Of a stretch of DNA of 64,000 bases, positions 41,700 through 50,339 are shown piece after piece. The position numbers and the translations under genes are program-made. The DNA comes from Enterobacteriaceae bacterium 4M9. GTDB taxonomy: Bacteria; Pseudomonadota; Gammaproteobacteria; Enterobacterales; Enterobacteriaceae. The stretch's first letter is position 1; every line of letters starts with the position of its first letter. The notes under the pieces were generated by a model. That model made no database searches. It saw nothing but the letters and a program-made list of their open reading frames with translations, and was not told the DNA's origin. Location of the stretch: NCBI GenBank assembly GCA_010092695.1, contig JAADJJ010000001.1:310001-374000 (forward strand), read 5' to 3'.

Positions 41700-42440
41700 T
41701 CAGAATGGTGAAATATTAAGGAAGAAGCGCTGGAGCCAGCCCATTTGCTGCGCCTCATTAATGTAACCGTTGCCTACGTATTCAATACGTGCGTCTGCCA
41801 CCTGGGTGGAGATAACGGTGTTGCTGCCGCTAATCGTGCGTGGGTTAACGACGCCGGAGAAGCGGATAAATTCGGTGCCCTGGTTAATGGCGATTTGCTT
41901 CTCGCCCACCACCTGCAGGTTGCCGTTTGCCAGCACCTGGTGCACCGTAACGGTAATGGTGCCGCTGAACGTGTTCTGTGCTGCGGCGCCGCCGCCACCT
42001 TTAAAGGCGCTGTTGCCGTTCACTGAGGTATCTGCGCGTCCGTTGCCGAACAGACCATCCATAAAGCGCGGGACAGAGTCTACCGCCAGCCCTGCGGAGC
42101 CATTGCGTGAGGCATTGGCTGAGGAGCTTTTGCTGGCGCTGACGTTTTCCTGCAACACAATCGTCAGCGTGTCGCCAATGCTGCGCGGGCGGCGGTCTTC
42201 AAACATCGGCTGGTAGCCGTAATTCATCGCCTGTCCTGACTGAAAAATCGAGCCGCTGGCGGCGTTTGGCGTCACCTGGACAGGCTGTGCGGTCGTCGGG
42301 CCGTCAATCATCGGCTTTTGCGGAATGTAGGCGCAGCCGCTCATCAGCAGGCTCAGGCCCAGCGCGGCAATGGCGCCAAACCGGTTGCGCGAAGTGGTGT
42401 GGCCGCCGAAGGCGGATTTATCAGTAAGGCTCAGGGTCAT
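41700..42440 (-). CDS. flgH: flagellar L-ring lipoprotein FlgH
   Basis: Outer-membrane L-ring subunit. The lipobox LLMSGC marks the acylated cysteine, and the core (SIFQSGQAMNYGYQPMFEDR, IALNQGTEF-like AINQGTEFIRFSG, VGNGYINEAQ) matches E. coli closely. I chose ATG 42440 (246 residues). A GTG at 42452 is possible. Either way the part before the lipobox is longer than in E. coli (FlgH 232 residues), which is an oddity; a later start inside the signal could be real. Confidence 0.93.
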   Translation of the reverse strand: MTLSLTDKSAFGGHTTSRNRFGAIAALGLSLLMSGCAYIPQKPMIDGPTTAQPVQVTPNAASGSIFQSGQAMNYGYQPMFEDRRPRSIGDTLTIVLQENVSASKSSSANASRNGSAGLAVDSVPRFMDGLFGNGRADTSVNGNSAFKGGGGAAAQNTFSGTITVTVHQVLANGNLQVVGEKQIAINQGTEFIRFSGVVNPRTISGSNTVISTQVADARIEYVGNGYINEAQQMGWLQRFFLNISPF

Positions 42441-42500
42441 GTCTTTAGTCACTGCGGTTACGGCTCCGCCCGCAGGCGGAGCGCGGTGTTACAAGCGGAA

Positions 42501-43283
42501 TCAGATCTGGCTCAGACGCTGGAGCATCTGGTCAGAAGTAGAAACGGCTTTACTGTTGATTTCATAGGCACGTTGGGTCTGGATCATATTGACCAGCTCT
42601 TCCGCCACGTTGACGTTAGAGGTTTCTACGTAGCCCTGAATCAGTGAACCGGCACCGTTAAGGCCCGGGGTACTTTCGTTAGGTGCGCCAGAGGCCTGGG
42701 TTTCGCGATACAGGTTTTCACCTACGCTTTCCAGGCCGGAGTCGTTGATAAAGGTGGCAAGCGTCAGCTGGCCGACCTGCTGCGGGTCGGTCTGGCCGGC
42801 AATGGTCACGCTGACGATACCATCTTTACCGATGGTGATAGTCTGCGCATCCTGCGGCACAGTGATGGCTGGCTGAATCTGGTAGCCGCTGGAGGTCACA
42901 AGCTGCCCGTTCTGGTCAATCTGGAAAGAACCGTCGCGGGTGTAGCCGGTGGTGCCATCCGGCATCAGCACCTGGATAAAGCCGCTGCCGTCGATGGCCA
43001 CGTCTTTACTGTTATTGGTCTGCTGCAGGCTGCCCTGGCTGTGTACACGCTCCGTGGCAACCGGACGCACGCCGGTACCCAGCTGCAGGCCAGACGGAAT
43101 GGTGGTCTGCTCAGACGACTGTGCACCCGGCTGGCGCATGGTTTGATAGAGCAGGTCTTCAAACACGGCGCGCTGGCGCTTAAAGCCGTTGGTGCTGACG
43201 TTCGCCAGGTTGTTTGAAATCACATCCATGTTGGTCTGCTGCGCTTCCAGCCCGGTTTTGGCAATCCATAAAGAACGGATCAT
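42501..43283 (-). CDS. flgG: distal rod protein FlgG
   Basis: 260 residues, the exact usual length. N-terminal MIRSLWIAKTGLEAQQTNMD and C-terminal VNMIQTQRAYEINSKAVSTSD are diagnostic. It builds the distal rod through the P and L rings and is exported by the type III apparatus. It lies between flgF and flgH in the standard order. Confidence 0.97.
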   Translation of the reverse strand: MIRSLWIAKTGLEAQQTNMDVISNNLANVSTNGFKRQRAVFEDLLYQTMRQPGAQSSEQTTIPSGLQLGTGVRPVATERVHSQGSLQQTNNSKDVAIDGSGFIQVLMPDGTTGYTRDGSFQIDQNGQLVTSSGYQIQPAITVPQDAQTITIGKDGIVSVTIAGQTDPQQVGQLTLATFINDSGLESVGENLYRETQASGAPNESTPGLNGAGSLIQGYVETSNVNVAEELVNMIQTQRAYEINSKAVSTSDQMLQRLSQI

Positions 43284-43306
43284 TGTGCTACTCCTTGTGC
43301 CTGGCG

Positions 43307-44062
43307 TTAGCCGAGGCTCAGTAATTGGTTGGCGCGTTTGGCGTTGTCATCGATGTTAGAGATGGTTTTCATCTGCATGTCGAAGCTGCGCGCGTTGCTA
43401 ATCATGTCCACCATCGATTTCACCGGGCTGACGTTGCTGCCTTCAATGGCGCCAGGGATGAGCGTCAGTTCCGGGTCCTGCGCCAGCACCGCGCCACGCT
43501 GTGCGGCCGTTGCCGCGCTGACGTGGAACAGGCCGTCGTCGCCGTGGGTCAGTTCAGTGTTTTCTGCACTCACCATTTTCAGGCGCCCGACCTGGGCAAT
43601 GGCGGTAGCTTCATCACCTGCGCCCAGAGCCGAGATAGTGCCGTCCGGCGCGATGGTGATTTCCGCCTGCGGCGGCACCATCAGCGGGCCGCCGTCGCCC
43701 ATCAGCGGATAGCCGCGCACGCTGAGTGCGCCTTCGGCATCCACCTGGATTGCCCCGTTGCGGGTGTAGCCTTCAGTGCCGTCTGGCAGCTGAACCGCCA
43801 GCCAACCGTTCTGCGGCAGTGCGACGTCGAGGTTGCGACCGGTCTGGCTGATGGTGCCCATGGTGGTGTCGTGGTACGGCGTGGAGGCCGTGACCAGCGT
43901 ACGGGTCTGAATGCTCGGGCCGTCTACCGGCACCGCACGGTATGCCGCCAGCTGGGCGCGAAAGCCCGGCGTGGAGGCGTTTGCCAGGTTGTTGGACGTG
44001 ACGGCCTGCTTGTCCAGAGCCGCCGTAGCGGCTCCCAGCGCGGTATATATAGCGCGATCCAT
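43307..44062 (-). CDS. flgF: proximal rod protein FlgF
   Basis: 251-residue rod protein (MDRAIYTALGAATAALDKQA; MISNARSFDMQMKTISNIDD at the C-terminus). It shares the rod/hook fold with FlgG and FlgE. Gaps to flgE and flgG are 12 and 23 bases, so one transcript is expected. Confidence 0.96.
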   Translation of the reverse strand: MDRAIYTALGAATAALDKQAVTSNNLANASTPGFRAQLAAYRAVPVDGPSIQTRTLVTASTPYHDTTMGTISQTGRNLDVALPQNGWLAVQLPDGTEGYTRNGAIQVDAEGALSVRGYPLMGDGGPLMVPPQAEITIAPDGTISALGAGDEATAIAQVGRLKMVSAENTELTHGDDGLFHVSAATAAQRGAVLAQDPELTLIPGAIEGSNVSPVKSMVDMISNARSFDMQMKTISNIDDNAKRANQLLSLG

Positions 44063-44074
44063 TAAAGCCTACCC

Positions 44075-45301
44075 TTAGCGCAGATTAACCAGGGTCTGAA
44101 GGATCTCAGACTGGGTTTTGATGGTTTGGGCGTTGGACTGGTAGTTACGCTGGTAAACAATCATGTTCACCATCTCTTCGCCCAGGTCCACGTTAGACGC
44201 TTCCAGCTTGCCGCCGTACAGCGTACCGAGGTTACCGGTGCCGGAGGTACCGATGGTCGGCTGGCCGGACTGCGGGGTTTCGGACCAGCAGTTATTACCG
44301 GTGGAGCTCAGGCCGCCCGGGTTGGTGAAGTTTGCCAGCACAACCTGGCCCAGCAGCTGCTTCTGGCCGTTGGAGTAAGAGGCGATGATCTGGCCGTTGT
44401 CGCTCACGGAGTAGCCGTTCATCAGGCCCGGCGCGTAGCCGTTGGTGCTCGGGCTGTTCATGGCGGTGTCGGTGGCCTGCTGGGTCATGCCGTCCATATC
44501 GAGTGCGAAGTTCAGCGCTTCTGCACCGTTGTAGGCCGCGCTCTGCACGTTCAATTCTGCCGGGTTAGTGACCAGCTGGCCTTTTTCGTCGAATTCCAGT
44601 GCTGTTGCGCCGTACACCGGGTTGCCGTCTTCGTCCATCACCGGAGAAGTGGTGTCGCTGCTGTAGGCAGTCCACTCGTTGTCGCCGGTTTTCACGAAGT
44701 ACACGTTGATAGTGTGTTTGTTGCCGAGGCTGTCGTAAGCGTCAACCTGGGTGACAGAGTTGTAGGACTTGCTGTTAGCCGGATCGAACGGGTATTCATC
44801 CGTATCAATCGCGGCATCTTCTGAGTTCAGGTTACCCTTCATGGTGCCGCTGGTAGAAGCGCTGGCAGGCATCTGGCCGGTTGGGATCTGAATCGGGCCA
44901 ACTGGGGCGCCAGCTTCGATGGTCGGCGGGGTGCCGGTCGCCTGGTAGCCGTTGAGGTACATGCCCTGGTTATTAATGATAAAACCGTTCTCGTCGCTCT
45001 GGAACTGACCGTTACGGCTGTAGAAGGTGCGGCCCGCGTCATCGGTCAGGCGGAAGAAACCGTTGCCGGAAATACCCATGTCCAGCGCGCTTGCGCCCTG
45101 GCCCAGTACGCCGTCGGAGAAGCTCTGGTTAACGCCTGCGACGGTAACACCCATACCAATCTGAGAGCCGGCAAAAACGTCGGCAAAGGCGATGGAGCCA
45201 GATTTGAAGCCCACCGTCTGGGAGTTAGCGATGTTGTTACCCACGACGTCGAGCGCCTGGGAGGCGGCATTCAGACCGCTAAGACCTTGTGAAAAACTCA
45301 T
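44075..45301 (-). CDS. flgE: flagellar hook protein FlgE
   Basis: 408-residue hook subunit. It has the conserved N-terminus (MSFSQGLSGLNAASQALDVV) and C-terminus (MIVYQRNYQSNAQTIKTQSE). Residue 338 is cysteine (in STGNNCWSETPQSG, codon at 44288-44290), where E. coli has valine. Axial flagellar proteins normally avoid cysteine, and this is the only one in the protein. The gene follows flgD in the usual order. Confidence 0.97.
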   Translation of the reverse strand: MSFSQGLSGLNAASQALDVVGNNIANSQTVGFKSGSIAFADVFAGSQIGMGVTVAGVNQSFSDGVLGQGASALDMGISGNGFFRLTDDAGRTFYSRNGQFQSDENGFIINNQGMYLNGYQATGTPPTIEAGAPVGPIQIPTGQMPASASTSGTMKGNLNSEDAAIDTDEYPFDPANSKSYNSVTQVDAYDSLGNKHTINVYFVKTGDNEWTAYSSDTTSPVMDEDGNPVYGATALEFDEKGQLVTNPAELNVQSAAYNGAEALNFALDMDGMTQQATDTAMNSPSTNGYAPGLMNGYSVSDNGQIIASYSNGQKQLLGQVVLANFTNPGGLSSTGNNCWSETPQSGQPTIGTSGTGNLGTLYGGKLEASNVDLGEEMVNMIVYQRNYQSNAQTIKTQSEILQTLVNLR

Positions 45302-45339
45302 CTCGTGTTTCCTGTGAAAATAGTTAAAAGCTAAAAGTG

Positions 45340-46065
45340 TTATTCGACCATGTAGACCATGCCGAGGGTGGCGGTGCCGTTCAGACCCAGCTGCAGTACT
45401 GCGCCGGATTGGGTGAAGGACACGGCTTCAACCTTCGCCGCTTTCAGTGCCACGATTTCTGGCGATGCGCCCTCGGCATTTTTAGCGTTAAAGGCGACTT
45501 TGAACTCGGTGTCGGCGGTCGGTGCGCCCGGCTGAACGTTTTCCAGATCGTCCAGGCTGAATTTGTGAACTCCTGATTTAACGTTCTTCAGCTCGCCGGT
45601 ATAGACGTTGCCTGCGCTGTCAGTCAGGGTCACGGTGACGGTTTCTGCGTCACTGCCCAGCGAGAAGCCAAACTCTTTATTGCCGTCTTCGCTGGTAGAA
45701 ATGCTCGGATCACCTTCAATCATGACGGTGCGGCCAACCCAGTCGGAGGCGCTCATCTGCTGCATACTGGTGACCAGCATGCCCACCGCTTCAACGGTAG
45801 AGTTCAGGTTCTGGATTCCGGCCGCGGTCTGAAACTGCGCCAGCTGCGCGGTGAGCTGGTTGTTGTCCATCGGGTTAGTTGGATCCTGGTTCTGCATCTG
45901 GGTGATAAGCAGCGTCATGAAGTTATTCAGCAGCTCATCGGCAGAGTTACCCAGCGTGTTATTTGACGTGGCTGTGGCAGTGGATGTTGCCTGAGCAGTA
46001 GCCGTACCAGATGTTCTGGCGGCGCTCTGCGTGTTGGCGGAGGTCATCACGGGTGAAATGGACAT
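45340..46065 (-). CDS. flgD: hook assembly scaffold protein FlgD
   Basis: Hook cap protein of 241 residues, removed when the hook is finished. The N-terminal part is Ser/Thr/Ala-rich, then NNFMTLLITQMQNQDPTNPMDNN, the family signature, and a C-terminal beta domain. It lies between flgC and flgE. Confidence 0.96.
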   Translation of the reverse strand: MSISPVMTSANTQSAARTSGTATAQATSTATATSNNTLGNSADELLNNFMTLLITQMQNQDPTNPMDNNQLTAQLAQFQTAAGIQNLNSTVEAVGMLVTSMQQMSASDWVGRTVMIEGDPSISTSEDGNKEFGFSLGSDAETVTVTLTDSAGNVYTGELKNVKSGVHKFSLDDLENVQPGAPTADTEFKVAFNAKNAEGASPEIVALKAAKVEAVSFTQSGAVLQLGLNGTATLGMVYMVE

Positions 46066-46089
46066 TAATGGCTTCCTTTATTACTGCGG

Positions 46090-46494
46090 TTACTGGCCGA
46101 GGCTCAGCGTCTTTAACATCAGGGATTTGGCGGTGTTCATCACTTCAACGTTCGCCTGGTAGCTGCGTGAGGCAGAAATGGTATTGACCATTTCGCCCAC
46201 AACATCGACGTTTGGCATGCGCACGTAGCCGCTGCCATCTGCCATTGGGTTGCCTGGGTCATACACCATGCGGTCCGGGGCATCGCTTTCCACAACATTT
46301 GCCACTTTCACGCCACCCACTTCCTGGCCTGGCGCACCATTGACCTGGAAAATGACCTGCTTTGCGCGATACGGCTGGCCGTCCGGTCCGACAGCGCTGT
46401 CGGCGTTAGCCATGTTGCTGGCGCTGACGTTCAGGCGCTGGGACTGCGCCGTCAGGGCAGAGCCTGAAATATCGAAAATACTGAAAATTGACAT
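46090..46494 (-). CDS. flgC: proximal rod protein FlgC
   Basis: 134 residues, the same as E. coli, when started at ATG 46494 (MSIFSIFDISGSALTAQSQR). The frame has an upstream TTG at 46500 that I reject. The VNTISASRSYQANVEVMNTA C-terminal helix is diagnostic. The gene is packed 8 bases after flgB. Confidence 0.96.
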   Translation of the reverse strand: MSIFSIFDISGSALTAQSQRLNVSASNMANADSAVGPDGQPYRAKQVIFQVNGAPGQEVGGVKVANVVESDAPDRMVYDPGNPMADGSGYVRMPNVDVVGEMVNTISASRSYQANVEVMNTAKSLMLKTLSLGQ

Positions 46495-46502
46495 CGTCAA
46501 AA

Positions 46503-46919
46503 TTATCCCTGGTTCATTACTGACATCATGCTTTTGATATGGCCGTTAATCATGGTCAGGCTGGTTTGATACTTCACACTGTTGTCAGCGAAGTTCACCC
46601 TTTCCCGGTCCATGTCGACCGTATTGCCATCCGCGCTCGGCTGATCGGGGATACGGTAAAGCAGTTGATTTTCCAGTTGAGTCGGTGCGGTCGCCGGGAT
46701 ATGTCCATTGGACGACAGAGTGAGCGACAGCGCGCCGCCTGCGGAGGTTCGCCCCTGCTCGACGGCGTTTTTCAGCTCAGCTGAAAAATCGATATCACGG
46801 GCCTGATAGCCAGGCGTATCGTTATTGGCGATATTGGCCGCGAGCACTTCCTGACGCTTGTTCAGGAGATGCAGCGCTTCCTTCTGGAAATTCAGGTGGC
46901 CGTCTAGTTTGTCGAGCAT
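46503..46919 (-). CDS. flgB: proximal rod protein FlgB
   Basis: 138 residues, equal to E. coli FlgB, from ATG 46919 behind GGAGGAAAC. The conserved start MLDKLDGHLNFQKEAL and EVLAANIANNDTPGYQARD are present. It is the first gene of flgBCDEFGHIJKL, transcribed away from flgA. The 181-base gap to flgA should hold the class 2 FlhDC-dependent promoters. Confidence 0.96.
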   Translation of the reverse strand: MLDKLDGHLNFQKEALHLLNKRQEVLAANIANNDTPGYQARDIDFSAELKNAVEQGRTSAGGALSLTLSSNGHIPATAPTQLENQLLYRIPDQPSADGNTVDMDRERVNFADNSVKYQTSLTMINGHIKSMMSVMNQG

Positions 46920-47100
46920 GTTTCCTCCAGCTCCTGGTTTCATGAGGCGGCTATTTTAAAACCGAATGGCAAAAGGCTATCCGACGAATAAGGGCAAAAA
47001 GGTTGGTTATTTGTCCCCATAACCTGGCTAAATTTTCTATAGACTGGCGTCCTGTAAAATCGTGACTGTCCTTTTGCTTCCTGCTAACTCAGAGAGAACT

Positions 47101-47772
47101 ATGCGCCTATCCATACCTGTACGTACTGCTGTTGCTGGCCTTCTGGCGCTGGCGAGTGGCGCTGCGCTGGCCGAGGGCAGTGGACTGGCCGCTCAAATTG
47201 AGGCGCAACTTAATGTGCGTCATGCCGATAAGGGTCTGAAGCATCACGTCACGATTAAAACGCCGCAGGCACAGTGGCCAACCTGCCAGCGCCCAAAGCT
47301 GACGCTCCCGGACAATAACCGGTTTACCGGCAACATGAGTGTGGCGGTGCAGTGCGAGCGCAAACAGTTTTTGCAGGTCACCGTTGATGCCGAAGGGCGT
47401 TACTGGGTGGCCAGCGAGGCCATACCGGCGGGCAGTACCGTTGGGCGCCAGCAGATAGCAGAAAAGCGTGGTTCGCTTGGCAAACTGCCAGCAAGCCTTG
47501 TCTTTAACCCACAGGAAATCGTGGGCAGTGTGGCAGCGCGCACGCTTAATCCGGGCCAGCCCATTGTGGCCGGCCAGCTGCGTAAATCGTGGGTCATCAA
47601 GACCGGTGATGAAGTGGATGTGATGCTAAGCGGCGACGGGTTTCGTATTCGCAGTAAAGGTCGTGCGACGACCAATGCCGCAGTGAATGAGCCGGTGCGT
47701 GTTCGCATGGCATCAGGACAGGTCATTACCGGTAGCGTGGATGCCGATGGTTCTGTTGTGGTAGCGCAATAA
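47101..47772 (+). CDS. flgA: P-ring assembly chaperone FlgA
   Basis: Periplasmic chaperone for FlgI. ATG 47101 follows AGAGAGAACT and gives 223 residues with a clear Sec signal (AVAGLLALASGAALA, cleavage before EGSG). The C-terminal SAF domain (EAIPAGSTVGRQQI; RTLNPGQPIVAGQLRK) is typical. The longer frame from 47062 would put 13 residues before the signal peptide. Confidence 0.95.
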   Translation: MRLSIPVRTAVAGLLALASGAALAEGSGLAAQIEAQLNVRHADKGLKHHVTIKTPQAQWPTCQRPKLTLPDNNRFTGNMSVAVQCERKQFLQVTVDAEGRYWVASEAIPAGSTVGRQQIAEKRGSLGKLPASLVFNPQEIVGSVAARTLNPGQPIVAGQLRKSWVIKTGDEVDVMLSGDGFRIRSKGRATTNAAVNEPVRVRMASGQVITGSVDADGSVVVAQ

Positions 47773-47801
47773 GCGTCCCGTAAAATAACGTAAAAAAAGA
47801 C

Positions 47802-47828
47802 GCAAGTAATTTAGGGCCGCGCCGATAT
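47802..47828 (+). promoter_or_regulatory. sigma-28 promoter of flgMN
   Basis: GCAAGTAA, 11 bases, GCCGATAT, 54 bases before flgM. The -35 is weak outside the AAGT core. It would let FliA raise its own inhibitor, as in other enterics. Confidence 0.7.
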
Positions 47829-47882
47829 ACAGTGTAACAACTGAAAAAAAGCCGTCCCGTTTTAGAGATTGTCGAGGTTTCT

Positions 47883-48176
47883 ATGAGCATTGAACGTACT
47901 CTTCCGACTCAGCCTGTTGCCACCACTGGTTCGGTGCAACCGACCATGAATGATGCCAAAGGCATGCGCGAGCAGCCTGCTGCCCGCAGCGGTGGTCAGG
48001 AGAAGCTTGGTACGCAGGTGACGATTAGCGATGCGTCTCGCCAGATGGCAGGCAGTGGCGACATCGATTTAGAGCGCGTGGCGCAGATCAAAGACGCGAT
48101 TGCTCGCGGTGAACTGCACCTTGACGCTGAGAAGATTGCCGATGCGCTGCTTGCAGATAGCGCATTTTTTGAATAA
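47883..48176 (+). CDS. flgM: anti-sigma-28 factor FlgM
   Basis: 97-residue, Gly/Ser/Gln-rich, mostly disordered N-terminal half with the FliA-binding C-terminal helices (RVAQIKDAIARGELHLDAEKIADALL). It binds FliA until the hook is complete and is then exported. It precedes flgN by 22 bases. Confidence 0.97.
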   Translation: MSIERTLPTQPVATTGSVQPTMNDAKGMREQPAARSGGQEKLGTQVTISDASRQMAGSGDIDLERVAQIKDAIARGELHLDAEKIADALLADSAFFE

Positions 48177-48198
48177 CCCAACGTAACTGAAAGACACC

Positions 48199-48642
48199 AT
48201 GGAAAACTTAGTAACTATTCTGGAGAAAATGCACGGGGCCCTCTGCGAACTTGAGGTAACGCTGCGCGATGAAAACACTCAGCTTAGCGGATCGCAGATT
48301 GACCCCGTCTCGCTTCAGGTGGTTACCGATAAAAAGAGCAGTCTTCTGGCAGCCCTTGCGCATTACGATGCCCGCCGCCAGGAAGAAGAGGCCGCTCAAC
48401 GGGTGCGTGCGCCTTACGACGGTATTAGCGAACTGTCGATGCACTGGCAGCAAATTCATCGTCTGACGATGACGCTGAGCGAACTGAACCAGCGCAGTGG
48501 CCTGCTGCTGGAAAAACAGCAGGAAAACGTCAAGCAATTACAGAGCGTAATGAATAAGACGCGCGTTGGCCAGATGGTCTATGGTTCTGACGGTCAGTCA
48601 CGTAATGGGACGGGCAATCGTTCTCTGAATATCAATGTCTGA
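48199..48642 (+). CDS. flgN: export chaperone FlgN
   Basis: 147-residue helical chaperone for FlgK and FlgL (MENLVTILEKMHGALCELEVTLRDE start). It is slightly longer than E. coli FlgN (138). The C-terminal tail is Asn/Gly-rich. It forms flgMN with its upstream neighbour. Confidence 0.95.
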   Translation: MENLVTILEKMHGALCELEVTLRDENTQLSGSQIDPVSLQVVTDKKSSLLAALAHYDARRQEEEAAQRVRAPYDGISELSMHWQQIHRLTMTLSELNQRSGLLLEKQQENVKQLQSVMNKTRVGQMVYGSDGQSRNGTGNRSLNINV

Positions 48643-49296
48643 TAGCGTTAACGGGATTTAATTTCAGTTATTGTTTCTGGCTTATTCTTTCTTGCGCTGA
48701 TGTTGTTTGTCCGCTATTGAAAAAGAGAACATTTCTGTTACTCTTTGGCAAAGGTTAAACAACCAAATGAATGATAATATCTCTCATTATATTTGAGCAT
48801 GAGAATAAGCCTGGGTTTTGAATGCGTATTTATTGTTCGTTTATAATTCTCTTCTCTTCATAAATATTACGCTGCTTGAAAAACAGATAACACTTCTTTA
48901 CCCCCCATTCACCCCGCTGAGATGCGGTGTTTACCTGACTTCCTGCTATTTCTGACAACATGCTGTAATTCCTGGTTTACTGTAATTTACAATGTTAAAT
49001 CGTTATGTTTAAGATCGGTTTAATTATTAATAACGCAAAATTTATAATTTATATTTCTCAATTGCCGCCAGGTGGCGTCATGTCTGGATTCTTTTCAAAA
49101 ACCGCAATCATTGTAAAAAAAATACAAAATTAAAATTGAAGAACCCCTCCCATATCACAATAATAAGCTCACAAGTTCACCAGCTTTGTTATTTGTTAAA
49201 CATGTAGTTTCAGTGTTAATGAGTAAAGTCTCATTGTTAATATGGCAAGACTTAGCTGATCTTTCGCACTGTTTCATAACTGGCACTTTATTAACT
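48643..49296. other. flhDC upstream regulatory region
   Basis: 654 AT-rich bases without a supported gene. In enterics the flhDC promoter is large and integrates many inputs, with a long leader. A TGTAATTTACA near-palindrome lies near 48981. No good CRP box was found. Confidence 0.55.
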
Positions 49297-49647
49297 ATGA
49301 ATATTGATAAACAGCTTCAGAGCATTCATAACATTAATCTTTCTTATCTGTTACTCGCTCAACGCTTAATTATGGAAGATGAAGTCGCTGCAAGTTTCAG
49401 ACTGGGTTTGAACGAGTCCACGATCGCCACGCTGAAAGAGCTGTCGCTCTCACAGCTGATCAAACTGTCAACCACCAACCAGCTTATCTGCCGACTGCGG
49501 TTTGACGAAGAAGGGGTTATTGACCGCCTGACGAAAGAGTCACGCATCGACGGCCTCCAGCAAATTCACGCTGGTATTCTGTTATCGACCGATCTGCTCA
49601 GTTCACTGACGGAACCGGAAATGCCTGCTTCTAAGAGAATGTCCTGA
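49297..49647 (+). CDS. flhD: flagellar master regulator subunit FlhD
   Basis: 116-residue FlhD, which with FlhC forms the FlhD4C2 activator of class 2 flagellar genes. INLSYLLLAQRLI, then LQQIHAGILLST are diagnostic. I start at ATG 49297 (MNIDKQLQSIHN), aligning with E. coli; the frame is open to 49186 but those residues are not family-like. The ribosome site is poor, as expected for a tightly controlled message. flhC follows after 1 base. Confidence 0.95.
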   Translation: MNIDKQLQSIHNINLSYLLLAQRLIMEDEVAASFRLGLNESTIATLKELSLSQLIKLSTTNQLICRLRFDEEGVIDRLTKESRIDGLQQIHAGILLSTDLLSSLTEPEMPASKRMS

Positions 49648-49648
49648 C

Positions 49649-50281
49649 ATGTGTGAAAAAAGTATTCTTCGTGAGATCCAGGACATTCAGCTGGCTATGG
49701 AGCTGATTTCCCTGGGGGCACGCCTGCAGATTCTTGAGAGCGAAACCAGCCTCAGCCGCGGGCGTCTTCTTAAACTTTATAAAGAGCTGCGCGGTGCACC
49801 TCCGCCTAAAGGCATGCTGCCGTTCTCGGTAGACTGGTTTATGGCGTGGGAGCAGAACATTCACTCATCAATGTTCTACAACATCTATTTATATCTGCTC
49901 AAAACGGACAAGTGCCGCCCGATCGAAGCGATCATCAAGGCCTATCGTTTGTATCTGGAGCAGTGCCCGCCGCATAACCCTGGCGAAGAGCCGGTGCTGG
50001 GCCTGACCCGCGCCTGGACGCTGCTGCGTTTTATCGACAGCGGTATGCTCGACAGGACAGAGTGCACCTGCTGTAAGGGCGCTTTCATTGTCTACAGCTA
50101 TCAGCCAAAACACGGCTTCGTGTGCAGTTTATGCAACCCGCCGTCTCGTGCAGTGAAAAAAAGTAAACTTTCCGACGAAGCGGCCGATAACCTTTTAAGC
50201 CAACTGAAGCTGGATGAGCACGAGTGGCACACCGCCTCTCCTGGACTGGCCAGTGGGGCATGTAACGCCCACGGGGCGTAA
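49649..50281 (+). CDS. flhC: flagellar master regulator subunit FlhC
   Basis: 210 residues, longer than the E. coli protein (192), with an extra C-terminal tail. The zinc cysteines (TECTCCKGAF and FVCSLCNPPSRAVK) and ARAWTLLRF-like core are intact. Its last third also contains a sigma-28 promoter for motA. It is coupled to flhD. Confidence 0.96.
   Translation: MCEKSILREIQDIQLAMELISLGARLQILESETSLSRGRLLKLYKELRGAPPPKGMLPFSVDWFMAWEQNIHSSMFYNIYLYLLKTDKCRPIEAIIKAYRLYLEQCPPHNPGEEPVLGLTRAWTLLRFIDSGMLDRTECTCCKGAFIVYSYQPKHGFVCSLCNPPSRAVKKSKLSDEAADNLLSQLKLDEHEWHTASPGLASGACNAHGA
50164..50190 (+). promoter_or_regulatory. sigma-28 promoter of motAB-cheAW, inside flhC
   Basis: TAAACTTT, 11 bases, GCCGATAA. 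This is the closest match to consensus in the window and lies within flhC coding sequence, about 150 bases before motA. Confidence 0.88.
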
Positions 50282-50339
50282 TTCGTCCTGTCGTTTGGGA
50301 AGCATTTGTGTAAAAGAATCGGGTCGCTAAGGAAATCGC

